NCBI RefSeq assembly: GCF_001591445.1
Contig: NZ_BCUX01000048.1
Span: 1-37,056 of the forward strand
Length of the DNA: 37,056 nucleotides
Origin: Neobacillus drentensis NBRC 102427
GTDB taxonomy: Bacteria > Bacillota > Bacilli > Bacillales > Cytobacillaceae
Direction of reading: 5' to 3'
This document shows positions 7,717 through 17,097 of the stretch, one piece after another. Position numbers and translations under genes: made by a program. How positions within the stretch are numbered: the first letter of the stretch is position 1; every line of letters starts with the position of its first letter. The notes under the pieces are model-generated. The model did not search any database and was not told the origin of the DNA. It was given only the letters and a program-made list of their open reading frames with translations.

Positions 7717-8985
7717 AATTTCTCCGCTTTTAACTGCCTTAGTCAACCAGTTTTTCCCTTCAACTAAGCGAGTAACTAGCATGGCGCACACCGTGTTGCC
7801 GGTTGAATTGAGTAATGTCGCAGGTGCGTCAATGATTGTGCTGATCACTGCAATTATTGGCAATGTTTCTGGTGGGAAGCCGTAAACACTGATAATTAAC
7901 ATCTCGCCGATCATTCCACCGCCAGGTATCGCACCCATGACCGCACCGACTAGAAAGGCGACCCCCAGTATACTTAAGATATTAGAGATACTCGTTAAAT
8001 CCTTCCCAAATAATGCAAATAGGAAGACGATCTTCAGGACGCCGCCAAACACGGAACCATCCTTATGCGTGTTGGCACCGAGAGGAATAATCGTTTCGGC
8101 AATATCCTTTGGCACCCCCATCTTTCGGACCGTCGCTAAGTTGACAGGAATGCAGGCTGCGCTTGAGCACGTTGCAATCGCTGTAACCGATGGGGTAATA
8201 GCATTTTTCCAAAAAATCTTTACTCCTGCCTTGCCCCCAGCGATAAAAGCATACAAGGTGAAGAATCCAAAGTAATAAATCACCGCAAGAATCAGATAGA
8301 GTACAAACGAACGGGCATATCCCTCTAAGATTTGCGGGCCGAGCTCGCCGATGACCGCTGCAAAATAACAGCCTAGTCCTATTGGTGCATAGTACATGAT
8401 GATGTTGACCATCTTCATCATCACGGCCGTTGCCGCTGATAAGAAATTAGCCACTGGTTTCGCTTTTTCCCCAACAAGCGCAGTCGAAATTCCAAACAAA
8501 AGAGAGAAGACAATCAATTGGAGCATGTTGCTTCTCGAGAGCAATAAATTGAAATCAGACACCGTGAATGTGGCGACCAGGTGGTCTAGAATTGTTAAGT
8601 CCTCCGCATCCGCTTCCACGGCTGATTGGTTCATCACCTCTTTAATAGAAGCAATATCGGCATTTTCAATTGGATGAATAATCGAAGCACCGGTTAAGCC
8701 AAGGATCGCCGCTACTGAAGCTGTTACTAGGAAAACAACCAAAATACTGCCCATTATTTTTCCAAGTCGTTTCATGCCGTTCATATTTGAAATGGCAGAA
8801 GCGATGCTAAAGAACACCAGCGGGACGATAATCATGAACATTAAATTTAGAAATAAATCCCCAAACGGCTTAACCACCGCTGTTTTTGTTCCAAAAATTA
8901 AACCTGCCACCCCGCCTATTAAAATAGCAGCTAGCAGAAGCAGCGTGAATCGATAGTTTTTAAAGAATAATTTCAACTCTTCCAC
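7708..8985 (-). CDS. DAACS-family dicarboxylate/amino acid:cation symporter
   Basis: A 425-residue membrane transporter of the glutamate-transporter fold. It shows the serine-rich reentrant loop (TCSSAACIPVN), the second hairpin region (IPGGGMIGEM) and the TM8 motif DAPATLLNSTGN at 386-397. Compared with archaeal GltPh, the position of R397, which holds the substrate side-chain carboxylate, is Ala389. The sodium-site Asp405 position is Asn397, and the NMDGT motif reads HKDGS. The substrate is therefore probably not a simple acidic amino acid (inference). The start is a GTG with AAAGG upstream. It is monocistronic, with a terminator at 7633-7668. The protein ends Gly-Ala from a dispersed repeat. 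Confidence 0.85.
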   Translation of the reverse strand: MEELKLFFKNYRFTLLLLAAILIGGVAGLIFGTKTAVVKPFGDLFLNLMFMIIVPLVFFSIASAISNMNGMKRLGKIMGSILVVFLVTASVAAILGLTGASIIHPIENADIASIKEVMNQSAVEADAEDLTILDHLVATFTVSDFNLLLSRSNMLQLIVFSLLFGISTALVGEKAKPVANFLSAATAVMMKMVNIIMYYAPIGLGCYFAAVIGELGPQILEGYARSFVLYLILAVIYYFGFFTLYAFIAGGKAGVKIFWKNAITPSVTAIATCSSAACIPVNLATVRKMGVPKDIAETIIPLGANTHKDGSVFGGVLKIVFLFALFGKDLTSISNILSILGVAFLVGAVMGAIPGGGMIGEMLIISVYGFPPETLPIIAVISTIIDAPATLLNSTGNTVCAMLVTRLVEGKNWLTKAVKSGEIGA

Positions 8986-9323
8986 AGCCTTTCAACGTCA
9001 TCATATAATAACCCATAAAAAAATCATACCCAAGTTCTCTCGCTAGGTAAATGGTTTTACTATTTGCAAATAAGTCTAAATAATGAATCCTTTAAATCGA
9101 AAGATTCTTTTCTACGTTAGGTTCATATCGAATACCAACCTTTTCCACTAATCCCATTATTAATATATTATGGATTATATAGTACATTTGTAATATAATT
9201 TGGGATAATATCCTTAATATTTTAATCCAAATTAATATAAAAAAAGACACCATTTGCAAGATTACATAATAATGTCTAATTGAAAAAAGCGACTTAATCT
9301 ATCAATAATAGAGGGATGAATGG
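8986..9323. other. AT-rich intergenic region and leader of the polysaccharide operon
   Basis: 338 nt between the divergent symporter and sugar transferase genes. It is strongly AT-rich toward the operon. A TATAAT hexamer sits at 9194-9199, but no good -35 hexamer pairs with it. An inverted repeat (AATTTGGGAT 9197-9206 with ATCCAAATT 9225-9233) overlaps that hexamer. Another weak dyad, AGACA...TGTCT, lies at about 9245-9277. No ORF or clear Pho box was found. Confidence 0.5.
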
Positions 9324-9953
9324 ATGAAAATAGTAAACCAGCAAAACCTTGTCGTTACAAACTATAAAAACAAGCCTCTTTACTATTATACCAAAAAAAT
9401 AATTGATATATTATTTAGCCTTTTGGCACTTGTCATCCTCGCCCCCTTAATGTTGCTAGCGGCCGTTTTAATTAAGGCTAATTCCTCAGGTTCTATTTTT
9501 TACAAACAAGAACGAATCGGTGTGGATGGAAGACCCTTTTTTATTTTTAAATTTAGGACAATGAGAGAGGACGCAGAGAAAGATGGTCCACAATGGGCCC
9601 ATGAAAACGATTCTAGGATTACGGTGGTTGGCCGCTACTTTCGGAAATATCGAATCGATGAAATCCCTCAATTTATTAATATTTTACGAGGGGAAATGTC
9701 ATTGATAGGTCCCCGCCCCGAACGCTTAGTTTTTATTAAAGAAATCGAAAAGGATCTTCCTGAATTCCGTCATCGTCTTCAAGTAAAGCCTGGGATAACA
9801 GGCTGGGCACAAATCAACGGTGGCTACGATCTTAAGCCCGAAGAAAAATTAGAGCTGGATTTATACTATATTAATAATTTTTCAGTCTTGCTAGATTTGA
9901 AGATTTTCATGAAATCAATCCCTGTTATTTTGTTCGCAAAAGGATGGCGATAG
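9324..9953 (+). CDS. Polyprenyl-phosphate sugar-1-phosphate transferase (initiating)
   Basis: A 209-residue monotopic phosphoglycosyl transferase of the bacterial sugar transferase family (PF02397; relatives TuaA and EpsL). One hydrophobic segment occupies residues about 26-50. The catalytic core then follows: the KQERIGVDGRPFFIFKFRTM block, RKYRIDEIPQFINILRGEMS with its Asp-Glu pair, IGPRPE, and KPGITGWAQINGG. It transfers a sugar phosphate from a UDP-sugar to undecaprenyl phosphate at the cytoplasmic face, starting each repeat unit. Sugar specificity cannot be read from sequence. It is the first gene of a seven-gene operon. GAGGGA lies 7 nt before the ATG. Confidence 0.92.
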   Translation: MKIVNQQNLVVTNYKNKPLYYYTKKIIDILFSLLALVILAPLMLLAAVLIKANSSGSIFYKQERIGVDGRPFFIFKFRTMREDAEKDGPQWAHENDSRITVVGRYFRKYRIDEIPQFINILRGEMSLIGPRPERLVFIKEIEKDLPEFRHRLQVKPGITGWAQINGGYDLKPEEKLELDLYYINNFSVLLDLKIFMKSIPVILFAKGWR

Positions 9954-9957
9954 CACC

Positions 9958-11088
9958 TTGAAACGAATTCTTTTTTACGAAAGCCGTCCCGAATGGGGAG
10001 GGGCGCAAAAATGCGAACTTGAGCTTCTCATCTCCCTTGAAAAGGAAGAAATGGAAACCTTTTTTGTGACTTCAACTGATGGGCCATTGAACAGTCGAAT
10101 TAAAGCAGAGGGGAAAACGGTGACAGTGATTCCCATTCATCAGACCGTCAATAAAGTTCGCAAAGGGCAGGTGAACACTGGGGTCCTCTTTCTTTTTTTC
10201 CAATTGCTCCATATGCTTCCCCACCTCTGTCACGTGATGTCCTATATCATACGAAATCGGATTGACATTGTTTATACTAGTCAATTCCGCTCACAGCTCA
10301 TCATTGGCTGGCTGGCAAAATTGCTGGGTCGTAAGGTGATTTGGCATATCCACGGCGAAGAACAGTTAAATAATCTGTTGGGAAAAATAGCGATCGGAGC
10401 AGCCGATAAGATCATTGTCGTCTCCCATGCCTTACTAAATACATACAGTGCTCTTTACCCGAATCAGAAATCTAAGTTTATTGCTATTCACAATGGCGTC
10501 GAACTCGCGGCTATGGAACGAAGAAAAGCAAAGCCTATTTTTACAATAAGTATGGTAGGTACTTTAATAGAAGGAAAAAGACAGGACCTCGCCATTTCAG
10601 CTTGTGCTGAGCTGCTGAAACAAGGGCTGAACGTTCAATTAAATATTATTGGAGAAAGCCCACCCTGGCATAATGATGCTTATAAAATAAGCTTACACGA
10701 ACTAGTCCATCACCATCAGATTTCTCATGCCGTCTTTTTTTTAGGATGGTTGGAAAATCCGTGGGAATCTTTACTCGCCTCCAATGTGTTGATTTTGCCT
10801 TCAGACACAGAAGGCATGCCGCTTTCGATCATTGAAGCGATGGCATTGGGGCTGCCGACGATTGCAACCAATGTCGGCGGTGTCCCAGAGTTAATTGAGG
10901 ACGGACAAACAGGGTTTATCATTAATAAGGGGAGCTCACCGGAACTGGCTGCTAAATTAAAGGTTTTGCATAACGACCCTGCTTTATGTGAGTTTCTTGG
11001 ACAGCATGCCCGCAAAAGATACGAGGCCCATTTCACGAAGGATGCCTTTATAAAAGGAGTTGCAGGTGTAATCCACACCGTTACCTAA
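9958..11088 (+). CDS. GT-B glycosyltransferase, family 4 type (first)
   Basis: A 376-residue cytoplasmic glycosyltransferase. The N-terminal Rossmann half has the acceptor loop ESRPEWGGAQKCELEL, and the HNGVE hinge is near residue 180. The C-terminal donor half has VGTLIEGKRQDLAI, LPSDTEGMPLSIIEAMA with the E-x7-E pair, and GGVPELIEDGQTGF. It adds one sugar to the lipid-linked repeat unit from a nucleotide sugar. The start is TTG, 4 nt after the previous stop, with an AAAGGA site inside the preceding gene's end. Donor and linkage are unknown. Confidence 0.9.
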   Translation: MKRILFYESRPEWGGAQKCELELLISLEKEEMETFFVTSTDGPLNSRIKAEGKTVTVIPIHQTVNKVRKGQVNTGVLFLFFQLLHMLPHLCHVMSYIIRNRIDIVYTSQFRSQLIIGWLAKLLGRKVIWHIHGEEQLNNLLGKIAIGAADKIIVVSHALLNTYSALYPNQKSKFIAIHNGVELAAMERRKAKPIFTISMVGTLIEGKRQDLAISACAELLKQGLNVQLNIIGESPPWHNDAYKISLHELVHHHQISHAVFFLGWLENPWESLLASNVLILPSDTEGMPLSIIEAMALGLPTIATNVGGVPELIEDGQTGFIINKGSSPELAAKLKVLHNDPALCEFLGQHARKRYEAHFTKDAFIKGVAGVIHTVT

Positions 11089-12207
11089 ATGAAAATTCTC
11101 TATGTTATTACAGGTGCAGATATTGGCGGAGCTCAAAACCACTTACTCTACCTCTCTGAGTGGTTTTCTAAGCAAGGGCATGAGGTCCATGTCGTTTTAG
11201 GTGAAGATGGGCCACTTAAACAAGCGTTAATAAGAAGAAGCATTGAAACAATGGTCATCCCGATCCCAAGGACGATTAAGATAGCAAAGGATCTCCAAGC
11301 ATTATGGAAGGTCTTTCTTTTTATCAAAAAAGGAAACTATGATGTGGTCCATTCTCATAGTTCAAAGGCAGGAATTATTGCAAGGCTGGCTGGATTTTTA
11401 AATCGGGTAAAGAAAAACATCTATACAGCACACGGATTTGTTTTTACAGACCCCACCCTATCAGCGAAAAAGAAGACCTTTTACCTTTTACTAGAGAAGG
11501 TTTTCAGCTGGATGTCTACCAACATTATCACCGTTTCCACTTACGATTTTCAGCAAGGAATAGCACACGGGATTCGTGCGAAAAAAATGTCTGTCATCCA
11601 TAATGGCATCCCCGGGGGCACGATTCTTTCGGTAGCGGAGTGGGAGAAAAAGCAACAAAAGCTTCGGGTCATGGATAAAAAGATAGTCGGCTTTGTTGGT
11701 CGGTTTTCATCTGAAAAGAATATTGATATGCTGTTGCGTGTAGCAACCCACTTTAAGGAAGAAAATAATAGTTCTGTAGAGTTCTGGCTGCTTGGCGATG
11801 GCCCCTTATTTGATTTTTATCAAAGGGAGATAAACATACGAAATTTACATTCCATGATCCGCTTAAAAGGGCTGCAGAACCATGTACATGAATGGATGGA
11901 CAATATGCATGCGATGGTGATTACTTCCCACAAAGAAGGGCTTCCGTATGTATTACTCGAAGCCTGTGGGCGTGGCCTGCCTGTGATAAGTACAGATGTA
12001 GGCGGAGTAAAGGAAGTAGTTGACCCTGAGGGTAACAAGAATTTACTGGTCAAAATCAATGATGATCAAGCAATGTACCATAAGCTTGTTTCTATACTTT
12101 CGAATGATCACTTACGTACGGAACAGGGACGATACTTTTTAAATATAGCGAGTGCCTTTACTGTGGAACAGATGTGTGAGGAAACAAAAAAGGTCTATTA
12201 TTGGTAG
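11089..12207 (+). CDS. GT-B glycosyltransferase, family 4 type (second)
   Basis: A 372-residue GT-B enzyme. The N-terminus MKILYVITGADIGGAQNHL carries the Gly-rich acceptor-side loop. HNGIPGG marks the interdomain hinge, VGRFSSEKNIDMLL begins the donor domain, and HKEGLPYVLLEACGRG holds the E-x7-E pair. Its ATG abuts the preceding stop codon with no intervening base. The nearest SD-like sequence is too far upstream, so translational coupling to the first glycosyltransferase is likely. Probably the next sugar addition in the same repeat unit; specificity unknown. Confidence 0.9.
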   Translation: MKILYVITGADIGGAQNHLLYLSEWFSKQGHEVHVVLGEDGPLKQALIRRSIETMVIPIPRTIKIAKDLQALWKVFLFIKKGNYDVVHSHSSKAGIIARLAGFLNRVKKNIYTAHGFVFTDPTLSAKKKTFYLLLEKVFSWMSTNIITVSTYDFQQGIAHGIRAKKMSVIHNGIPGGTILSVAEWEKKQQKLRVMDKKIVGFVGRFSSEKNIDMLLRVATHFKEENNSSVEFWLLGDGPLFDFYQREINIRNLHSMIRLKGLQNHVHEWMDNMHAMVITSHKEGLPYVLLEACGRGLPVISTDVGGVKEVVDPEGNKNLLVKINDDQAMYHKLVSILSNDHLRTEQGRYFLNIASAFTVEQMCEETKKVYYW

Positions 12208-12231
12208 TATTATTTAGTGGGGGTTAGTTTT

Positions 12232-13491
12232 ATGGTTCCTTTGTCACTTAAGAGGAATGTATCATTCATGTTAATTGGAAATTTGATTTATGCCTTGTCC
12301 CAGTGGGGAATCATTATGGTACTTGCTAAATTAGGTTCTCCTAAAATGGTCGGTGGATTTACCCTAGGGTTAGCTGTCACAGCACCAATTATTTTAATCT
12401 TTGACCTTCAGTTACGCTCCGTGTTAGCAACCGATATCAAGAATGAATATTCGTTTCAACAGTATCTTTTCCTAAAAGGGGTAAGTAGTTTTATAGCCCT
12501 TGTCGTATTAGGGATTGTAATAGTAATTGGTGACTATAAAGGACAAGTAGCCTTTGTTATTTTTTTAGTAGGTACTGCTAAATTGGTAGAATCGGTCATT
12601 GAGCTTCATTATGGTCTGTTTCAAAAACATGAAAGAATGGATATGATTGCAAAATCCCTGGTCATAAGAGGATTCTCATCTTTATTCATCATAGCCATTC
12701 TTATCACCCTTACGAAAAGCCTATTAATTGCCGTTACAGGCTTCGCATTATCATGGTTATTTGTACTTGTAATGTTCGAAAGCCCAAAAGCAAAACAAAT
12801 GGTAGTAACTGACGCATCATCATTTAATATTCATTCGCTTAAAAGGCTTTTTCTTACAAGCTTTCCGCTTGGTGTAGTGATGATGATGATTTCTCTTTAT
12901 TCCAACATTCCCCGCTATGTGATTGAACGGATCAGCGGAACGGAAGCAGTTGGATATTTTTCTGCGCTATTCTATATCGTAACAGCTGGTAATCTTGTCA
13001 TAAATGCCATTGGGCAAACAATTAGTCCCCGATTAGCGAGCTATTTTAGCAATAAAGAGTATACTAAATTCTCCAAGCTATTAATGAAATTTGTTCTCTT
13101 AGGATTCATTTATGGATTATGTGGTATTATCCTTACACTTATTATAGGTAAACAAGTCCTTAGCATTGTTTACACCCAAGATTATATAAAATTTCATAAG
13201 GTTTTTGTGTTACTTATGATTGCAGGAACGCTTATGTATGCAGGTTCTTTTTTTGGATTTGCACTGACTGCGATGCGGAAATTTTCCATTCAACCGATTT
13301 TATCTAGTATTTGGGTCATCTCAACCATTATACTGAGTATCATAATCATTCCTCATTTTGGACTAACCGGAGCGGCCATTGTTTCTATAATTACAACAGC
13401 GATACAGCAGCTTACGCTTGCCATAACAGTGATGGTGTATCTTGTTCAAGCGAAAAAACATCATAGACTATCGATTCAGAACTCTAACTAA
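12232..13491 (+). CDS. Wzx-type oligosaccharide flippase
   Basis: About 419 residues with roughly 12 hydrophobic segments, in the pattern of MATE/MOP-superfamily polysaccharide flippases (relatives TuaB, EpsK). Residues near the start read LKRNVSFMLIGNLIYALSQW, typical of the first helix. It would flip the undecaprenyl-linked repeat unit to the outer face. I chose the ATG at 12232 over an in-frame GTG at 12217. That GTG lies inside a GTGGGGG ribosome site which sits 8 nt before the ATG. It lies between two glycosyltransferase genes of the operon. Confidence 0.88.
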   Translation: MVPLSLKRNVSFMLIGNLIYALSQWGIIMVLAKLGSPKMVGGFTLGLAVTAPIILIFDLQLRSVLATDIKNEYSFQQYLFLKGVSSFIALVVLGIVIVIGDYKGQVAFVIFLVGTAKLVESVIELHYGLFQKHERMDMIAKSLVIRGFSSLFIIAILITLTKSLLIAVTGFALSWLFVLVMFESPKAKQMVVTDASSFNIHSLKRLFLTSFPLGVVMMMISLYSNIPRYVIERISGTEAVGYFSALFYIVTAGNLVINAIGQTISPRLASYFSNKEYTKFSKLLMKFVLLGFIYGLCGIILTLIIGKQVLSIVYTQDYIKFHKVFVLLMIAGTLMYAGSFFGFALTAMRKFSIQPILSSIWVISTIILSIIIIPHFGLTGAAIVSIITTAIQQLTLAITVMVYLVQAKKHHRLSIQNSN

Positions 13492-13504
13492 TGGAGTGAT
13501 ATCA

Positions 13505-14599
13505 ATGACTAAGCGAGTTCTTCATGTGTTTAGGGCCATGAATGTGGGTGGCGCTGAAACAATGGTTATCAATTTATACAGGGCCATGAACCGTGAAAAG
13601 ATTCAGTTTGATTTTTTAGTCCACAGTGACGAAATTGGCTATTACGAAAATGAAATCATCGCCTTAGGGGGTAGAATTTTTCGGTTACCCTCTCCAAAGA
13701 TGAAAAATATAAAATCTTATCAAAAACAGATATACCAACTTTTCAGCGAAAATAAGTTTTGTGCGGTTCATAGTCATACACATTCCTTCAGCGGCTTTAT
13801 CTTGGAAACAGCCAAAAAGGGCCTCATACCAATTCGAGTCGCCCATAGTCATACAACCTCAGATGGGAAGAATGCAACTATTTTTCGACAAGTCTACTTA
13901 TCATATATGAAATATAACCTTCGAAAACATGCAACCCATTTGTTTGCTTGTTCGCTCGATGCTGGAGAATCACTATTTGGGGAGAATGCTGATACGATAA
14001 TTTTACCCAACAGTTTTGATCTAAACGTATATGAACAAATTTCGAAACGAAATAGGGCCAACCCAATAAATTCGCCTATAGTTGGCCATGTCGGCCGTTT
14101 CGACTCTGTTAAAAACCATTCGTTTTTTCTTGAAACATTTTATCATTTTAAGAAAAAACATCCGAATGCTTCTGCCATTCTTGTTGGCGATGGTCCCGAA
14201 AAAGACAAGATCCAAGCCATCATTCAAGATTATCAATTAAGAGATTCTGTGAAACTGCTTGGAATTCGATCCGATGTCCCAGAGATTTTGAGCAAACTGG
14301 ATGTATTTCTTTTTCCTTCTATCTATGAAGGTCTTGGAAATGTTGTTATTGAGGCACAAGCGGCAGGAGTTCCATGCCTAGTATCGAATACCCTTCCTAA
14401 AGAGGTGGATTTATCAATGAATCTTGTTACTTTTAAAGATTTACATGAGGGAGCAAAGGCATGGGCAGATGAATTGAAAAAAATAACTGCTATAAAGAGA
14501 ATTCCAGGCTGGAATGAACGAAAAAGAAACCTAGAAAAATTTGGTTACGATGTAGACGAAAACGCAAAGTATTTAGAAAAGATTTATAGTGGGAAATAG
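13505..14599 (+). CDS. GT-B glycosyltransferase (EpsF-like)
   Basis: A 364-residue glycosyltransferase resembling EpsF-type enzymes. It has VLHVFRAMNVGGAETMVINL at the N-terminus, HSHTHSFSG and VAHSHTT blocks, VGHVGRFDSVKNHSFFLETF in the donor domain, and SIYEGLGNVVIEAQAAG with the E-x7-E pair. I chose the ATG at 13505 because GGAGTG precedes it at good spacing. The longer frame from 13442 would overlap the flippase gene by 50 nt and adds residues without family resemblance. Third glycosyltransferase of the operon. Confidence 0.9.
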   Translation: MTKRVLHVFRAMNVGGAETMVINLYRAMNREKIQFDFLVHSDEIGYYENEIIALGGRIFRLPSPKMKNIKSYQKQIYQLFSENKFCAVHSHTHSFSGFILETAKKGLIPIRVAHSHTTSDGKNATIFRQVYLSYMKYNLRKHATHLFACSLDAGESLFGENADTIILPNSFDLNVYEQISKRNRANPINSPIVGHVGRFDSVKNHSFFLETFYHFKKKHPNASAILVGDGPEKDKIQAIIQDYQLRDSVKLLGIRSDVPEILSKLDVFLFPSIYEGLGNVVIEAQAAGVPCLVSNTLPKEVDLSMNLVTFKDLHEGAKAWADELKKITAIKRIPGWNERKRNLEKFGYDVDENAKYLEKIYSGK

Positions 14600-14600
14600 G

Positions 14601-15797
14601 ATGAGAAAAATAAATTTTATTCTTTTTACACTGATATACTTTTCTGCTTCAATTGTGCTAATCGGAAATGCTTATCACCCGCTAACGCCAGAACTTCTCT
14701 ATACAAGATACATTCTTATTTTCGTTGTTTTTGCCATCCTAATCATTACTTATATTAAAAAGAAGAGACTAACTTTTTATCAATTCTCTTCCTATCTTGC
14801 TACTTATATCTTTATTATCTGGATTTTATTTAGTCTATCTGTTGCACTTTCAGAAATTATTCATCATTCATTTCCTGTTCAAGGAGTGTTCTTTTTAGTA
14901 TTCGTCCCTTTTATATACTTTACAGTAATGGCTTTTATAACTAAAAGTGACCTTCGTGTTATTCATCAGGCGCTATTTGTTGCAAATTTTCTTTATATCC
15001 TAATTTCTTATCTTACAGTGCCAATAGATTCTCTACCCTACAAAGGGATAGCGGGCAACTCAAATGGTTTTGGACAAATAGCTGCAGTTTCATTTATTGC
15101 TGGTTTTTTAACGCTTATTAATTTATCTAAAAAAAGAAAAGTTGGAAAAAACCTTCTTATTATTGCTATGATCGTTTCTCTAGTTAGTGTAATACTTTCA
15201 TCGAGCCGAACATCGCTTTTAGTTGTAGGATTTATCACATTGATCATTTCTGTTTATTTTGTGGTGGCATGGAGAAATTTTAAGCCCTTCCTTGTTATAA
15301 TCCTACTCGGATTAATTGGTTGGTTTTCGCCCATCAAAGAAATGTTCATTAAAGGTATGATTGAAAAATTTTCTACGACCTATAATGAAGGAAATCTCTT
15401 GAGCGGAAGAACTGGGGTGTGGAAGATTGTTGGCAATGATTCATCTCTATTCGGAAATGGAGAAGACTACTTCCGAAATTTTATTGAGGGTGCTCATAAT
15501 AGCATAATATATATACTTGGAGCTTATGGGATTATACCATCGATATTATTATCAGTATTTCTACTATTATTAATATTGTTAGCATTCCTTCATACCATAC
15601 AAAGTAATAAGCATATCGTGACAATATTTCCTCTAGTAATTATTCTTTCATTTACATTATTTAGCATGACAGAAGCAATGTTTGGACTAATAGGAAACGG
15701 GATTACTATTGCTTTTTATCAAGTTGTTGGCTGGCTACTCTTTACTGATCAACATAAAAGCAAACCAAAAACTGGGGAGAATACACCCATTAATTAG
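14601..15797 (+). CDS. Wzy-type O-antigen polymerase/ligase-like protein
   Basis: About 398 residues with roughly 10-12 membrane segments. It carries the Wzy_C/O-antigen ligase signature: a SSSRTS motif near the middle, LLSGRTGVW in the large periplasmic-type loop, and the following GAHNSII. Its expected role is joining flipped repeat units outside the membrane. The start is taken as the ATG at 14601, immediately after the previous stop; an in-frame GTG at 14589 would overlap by 11 nt. The gene is notably AT-rich with many ATA and TTA codons. The C-terminus is a short charged tail. Confidence 0.85.
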   Translation: MRKINFILFTLIYFSASIVLIGNAYHPLTPELLYTRYILIFVVFAILIITYIKKKRLTFYQFSSYLATYIFIIWILFSLSVALSEIIHHSFPVQGVFFLVFVPFIYFTVMAFITKSDLRVIHQALFVANFLYILISYLTVPIDSLPYKGIAGNSNGFGQIAAVSFIAGFLTLINLSKKRKVGKNLLIIAMIVSLVSVILSSSRTSLLVVGFITLIISVYFVVAWRNFKPFLVIILLGLIGWFSPIKEMFIKGMIEKFSTTYNEGNLLSGRTGVWKIVGNDSSLFGNGEDYFRNFIEGAHNSIIYILGAYGIIPSILLSVFLLLLILLAFLHTIQSNKHIVTIFPLVIILSFTLFSMTEAMFGLIGNGITIAFYQVVGWLLFTDQHKSKPKTGENTPIN

Positions 15798-15827
15798 GTA
15801 ACGCCTAAGAGATAGGAGAATGAAATA

Positions 15828-16910
15828 TTGAAAAAAGAGTTATCTTCATTACAATTATTTAGAGGAATAGCAGCTATTTTAGTACTGTTGTATCATAACT
15901 CCTACCTCTTGGAACCGATGTTAAATACAGACTTCGCATGGGGTATATTTAACCCCTTTGGTGCATATGGAGTAGATTTTTTCTTTGTGCTCAGTGGTTT
16001 TATTATTCTCTATGCTCATTATAATGATATAGGAAGAGCAAATCTTACCTCTTATTTTAAGAAGAGGTTTATTAGAATTTACCCAACATACTGGGTAATA
16101 GTTATTCCCCTTATTCCTTTGCTCTTTCTGTCACCAACGATTGGGGCACAAGGGACAGAAACAGAAATATCCGTTTTAGTCAAATCAGTTTTGCTTATTC
16201 CTAATGACACCCCTCCTATTTTAGGTGTGGCGTGGACGTTAACACATGAAATTTTCTTTTATTTAGTCTTTGGCCTAACTCTATTAAATTTGAAACCAAA
16301 GTATTCAATACCATTAGTGATTAGTTGGGCAATAATATCTATGGCATCTTTTGCTGGGCTGATTCATTTTAATAATTTCTTTTATTTAGACTTTATCTTT
16401 AGTAAATTTAATCTGGAGTTCATTCTAGGAATGGCCGCTGCCTATTTATTTATTCGTTATTCATTTAGATTTCCTTGGCTGCTAGTGATCTCAGGAATAA
16501 TTGGATTTATTATTGCCGGGATAAATGGAGAGTTTGAAATACTACCAGTTGATCGAGTAATTACTTATGGGTTTTCTTCTTTTCTACTAATTTTAGGTGC
16601 GGCACGAATGGATTTAGAGTCAAAGAAAAAGACTAAAATTCCTAATATATTCTTGTATCTAGGAAATGCATCATATTCAATTTATCTAACCCATTATCCA
16701 GCTATTATTGTTTGGTCTAAAATTTCAATCCTACTACGATTAGAGAAAATGATAAATGAAAATGTCCTAATGATCATAATTGCCTTAGCAAGTTTGGGAG
16801 TTGGGTGCGTGTTCCATTCAGTCTTAGAAAAACCATTGTTAAACTTTATCCGTATAAAAATGATATCTAAAAAAACCAAACAGAACAGCGAACTACCAAG
16901 GGCTAATTAA
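15828..16910 (+). CDS. Acyltransferase 3 family membrane protein
   Basis: A 360-residue protein of the acyltransferase 3 family (PF01757, OafA-like). The opening LQLFRGIAAILVLLYHNSY carries the R and H of the family active site. DFFFVLSGFII and VAWTLTHEIFFYLVFG are further signatures, and about ten hydrophobic segments follow. It probably O-acylates a sugar of the surface polymer, though such proteins can also modify other glycans. The start is TTG with ATAGGAGA about 8 nt upstream; no ATG fits. It is the last gene of the polysaccharide operon, 30 nt after the polymerase gene, with a hairpin at 16951-16985 behind it. Confidence 0.88.
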   Translation: MKKELSSLQLFRGIAAILVLLYHNSYLLEPMLNTDFAWGIFNPFGAYGVDFFFVLSGFIILYAHYNDIGRANLTSYFKKRFIRIYPTYWVIVIPLIPLLFLSPTIGAQGTETEISVLVKSVLLIPNDTPPILGVAWTLTHEIFFYLVFGLTLLNLKPKYSIPLVISWAIISMASFAGLIHFNNFFYLDFIFSKFNLEFILGMAAAYLFIRYSFRFPWLLVISGIIGFIIAGINGEFEILPVDRVITYGFSSFLLILGAARMDLESKKKTKIPNIFLYLGNASYSIYLTHYPAIIVWSKISILLRLEKMINENVLMIIIALASLGVGCVFHSVLEKPLLNFIRIKMISKKTKQNSELPRAN

Positions 16911-16950
16911 CAGTTTGGTAAATTTATATTTATCATATTCCCCCTAAAGA

Positions 16951-16985
16951 AAAACACGTCTAGAATCTATTGCTAGTCGTGTTTT
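16951..16985 (+). terminator. Hairpin ending the polysaccharide operon
   Basis: AAAACACG (16951-16958) pairs with CGTGTTTT (16978-16985), and inner CTAG pairs with CTAG. The T tract is short and interrupted. It lies 40 nt after the acyltransferase stop. Confidence 0.7.
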
Positions 16986-17097
16986 CTCGTAAATTCCTAT
17001 TTTTTATTGGTATCACAAAAAGCTCTGCCGAGTGAATCTGGGCATCACCATCTATATTTTGTTAGTTTTATATACTCTATTTGTTCTTAACATACAA

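Noticed and set aside
9324..16910. Teichuronic acid (tua) operon linked to phosphate starvation
   Set aside because: There is an initiator, flippase and polymerase as in tua, but no UDP-glucose dehydrogenase (tuaD) or tuaF, an added acyltransferase, and no Pho box found upstream.
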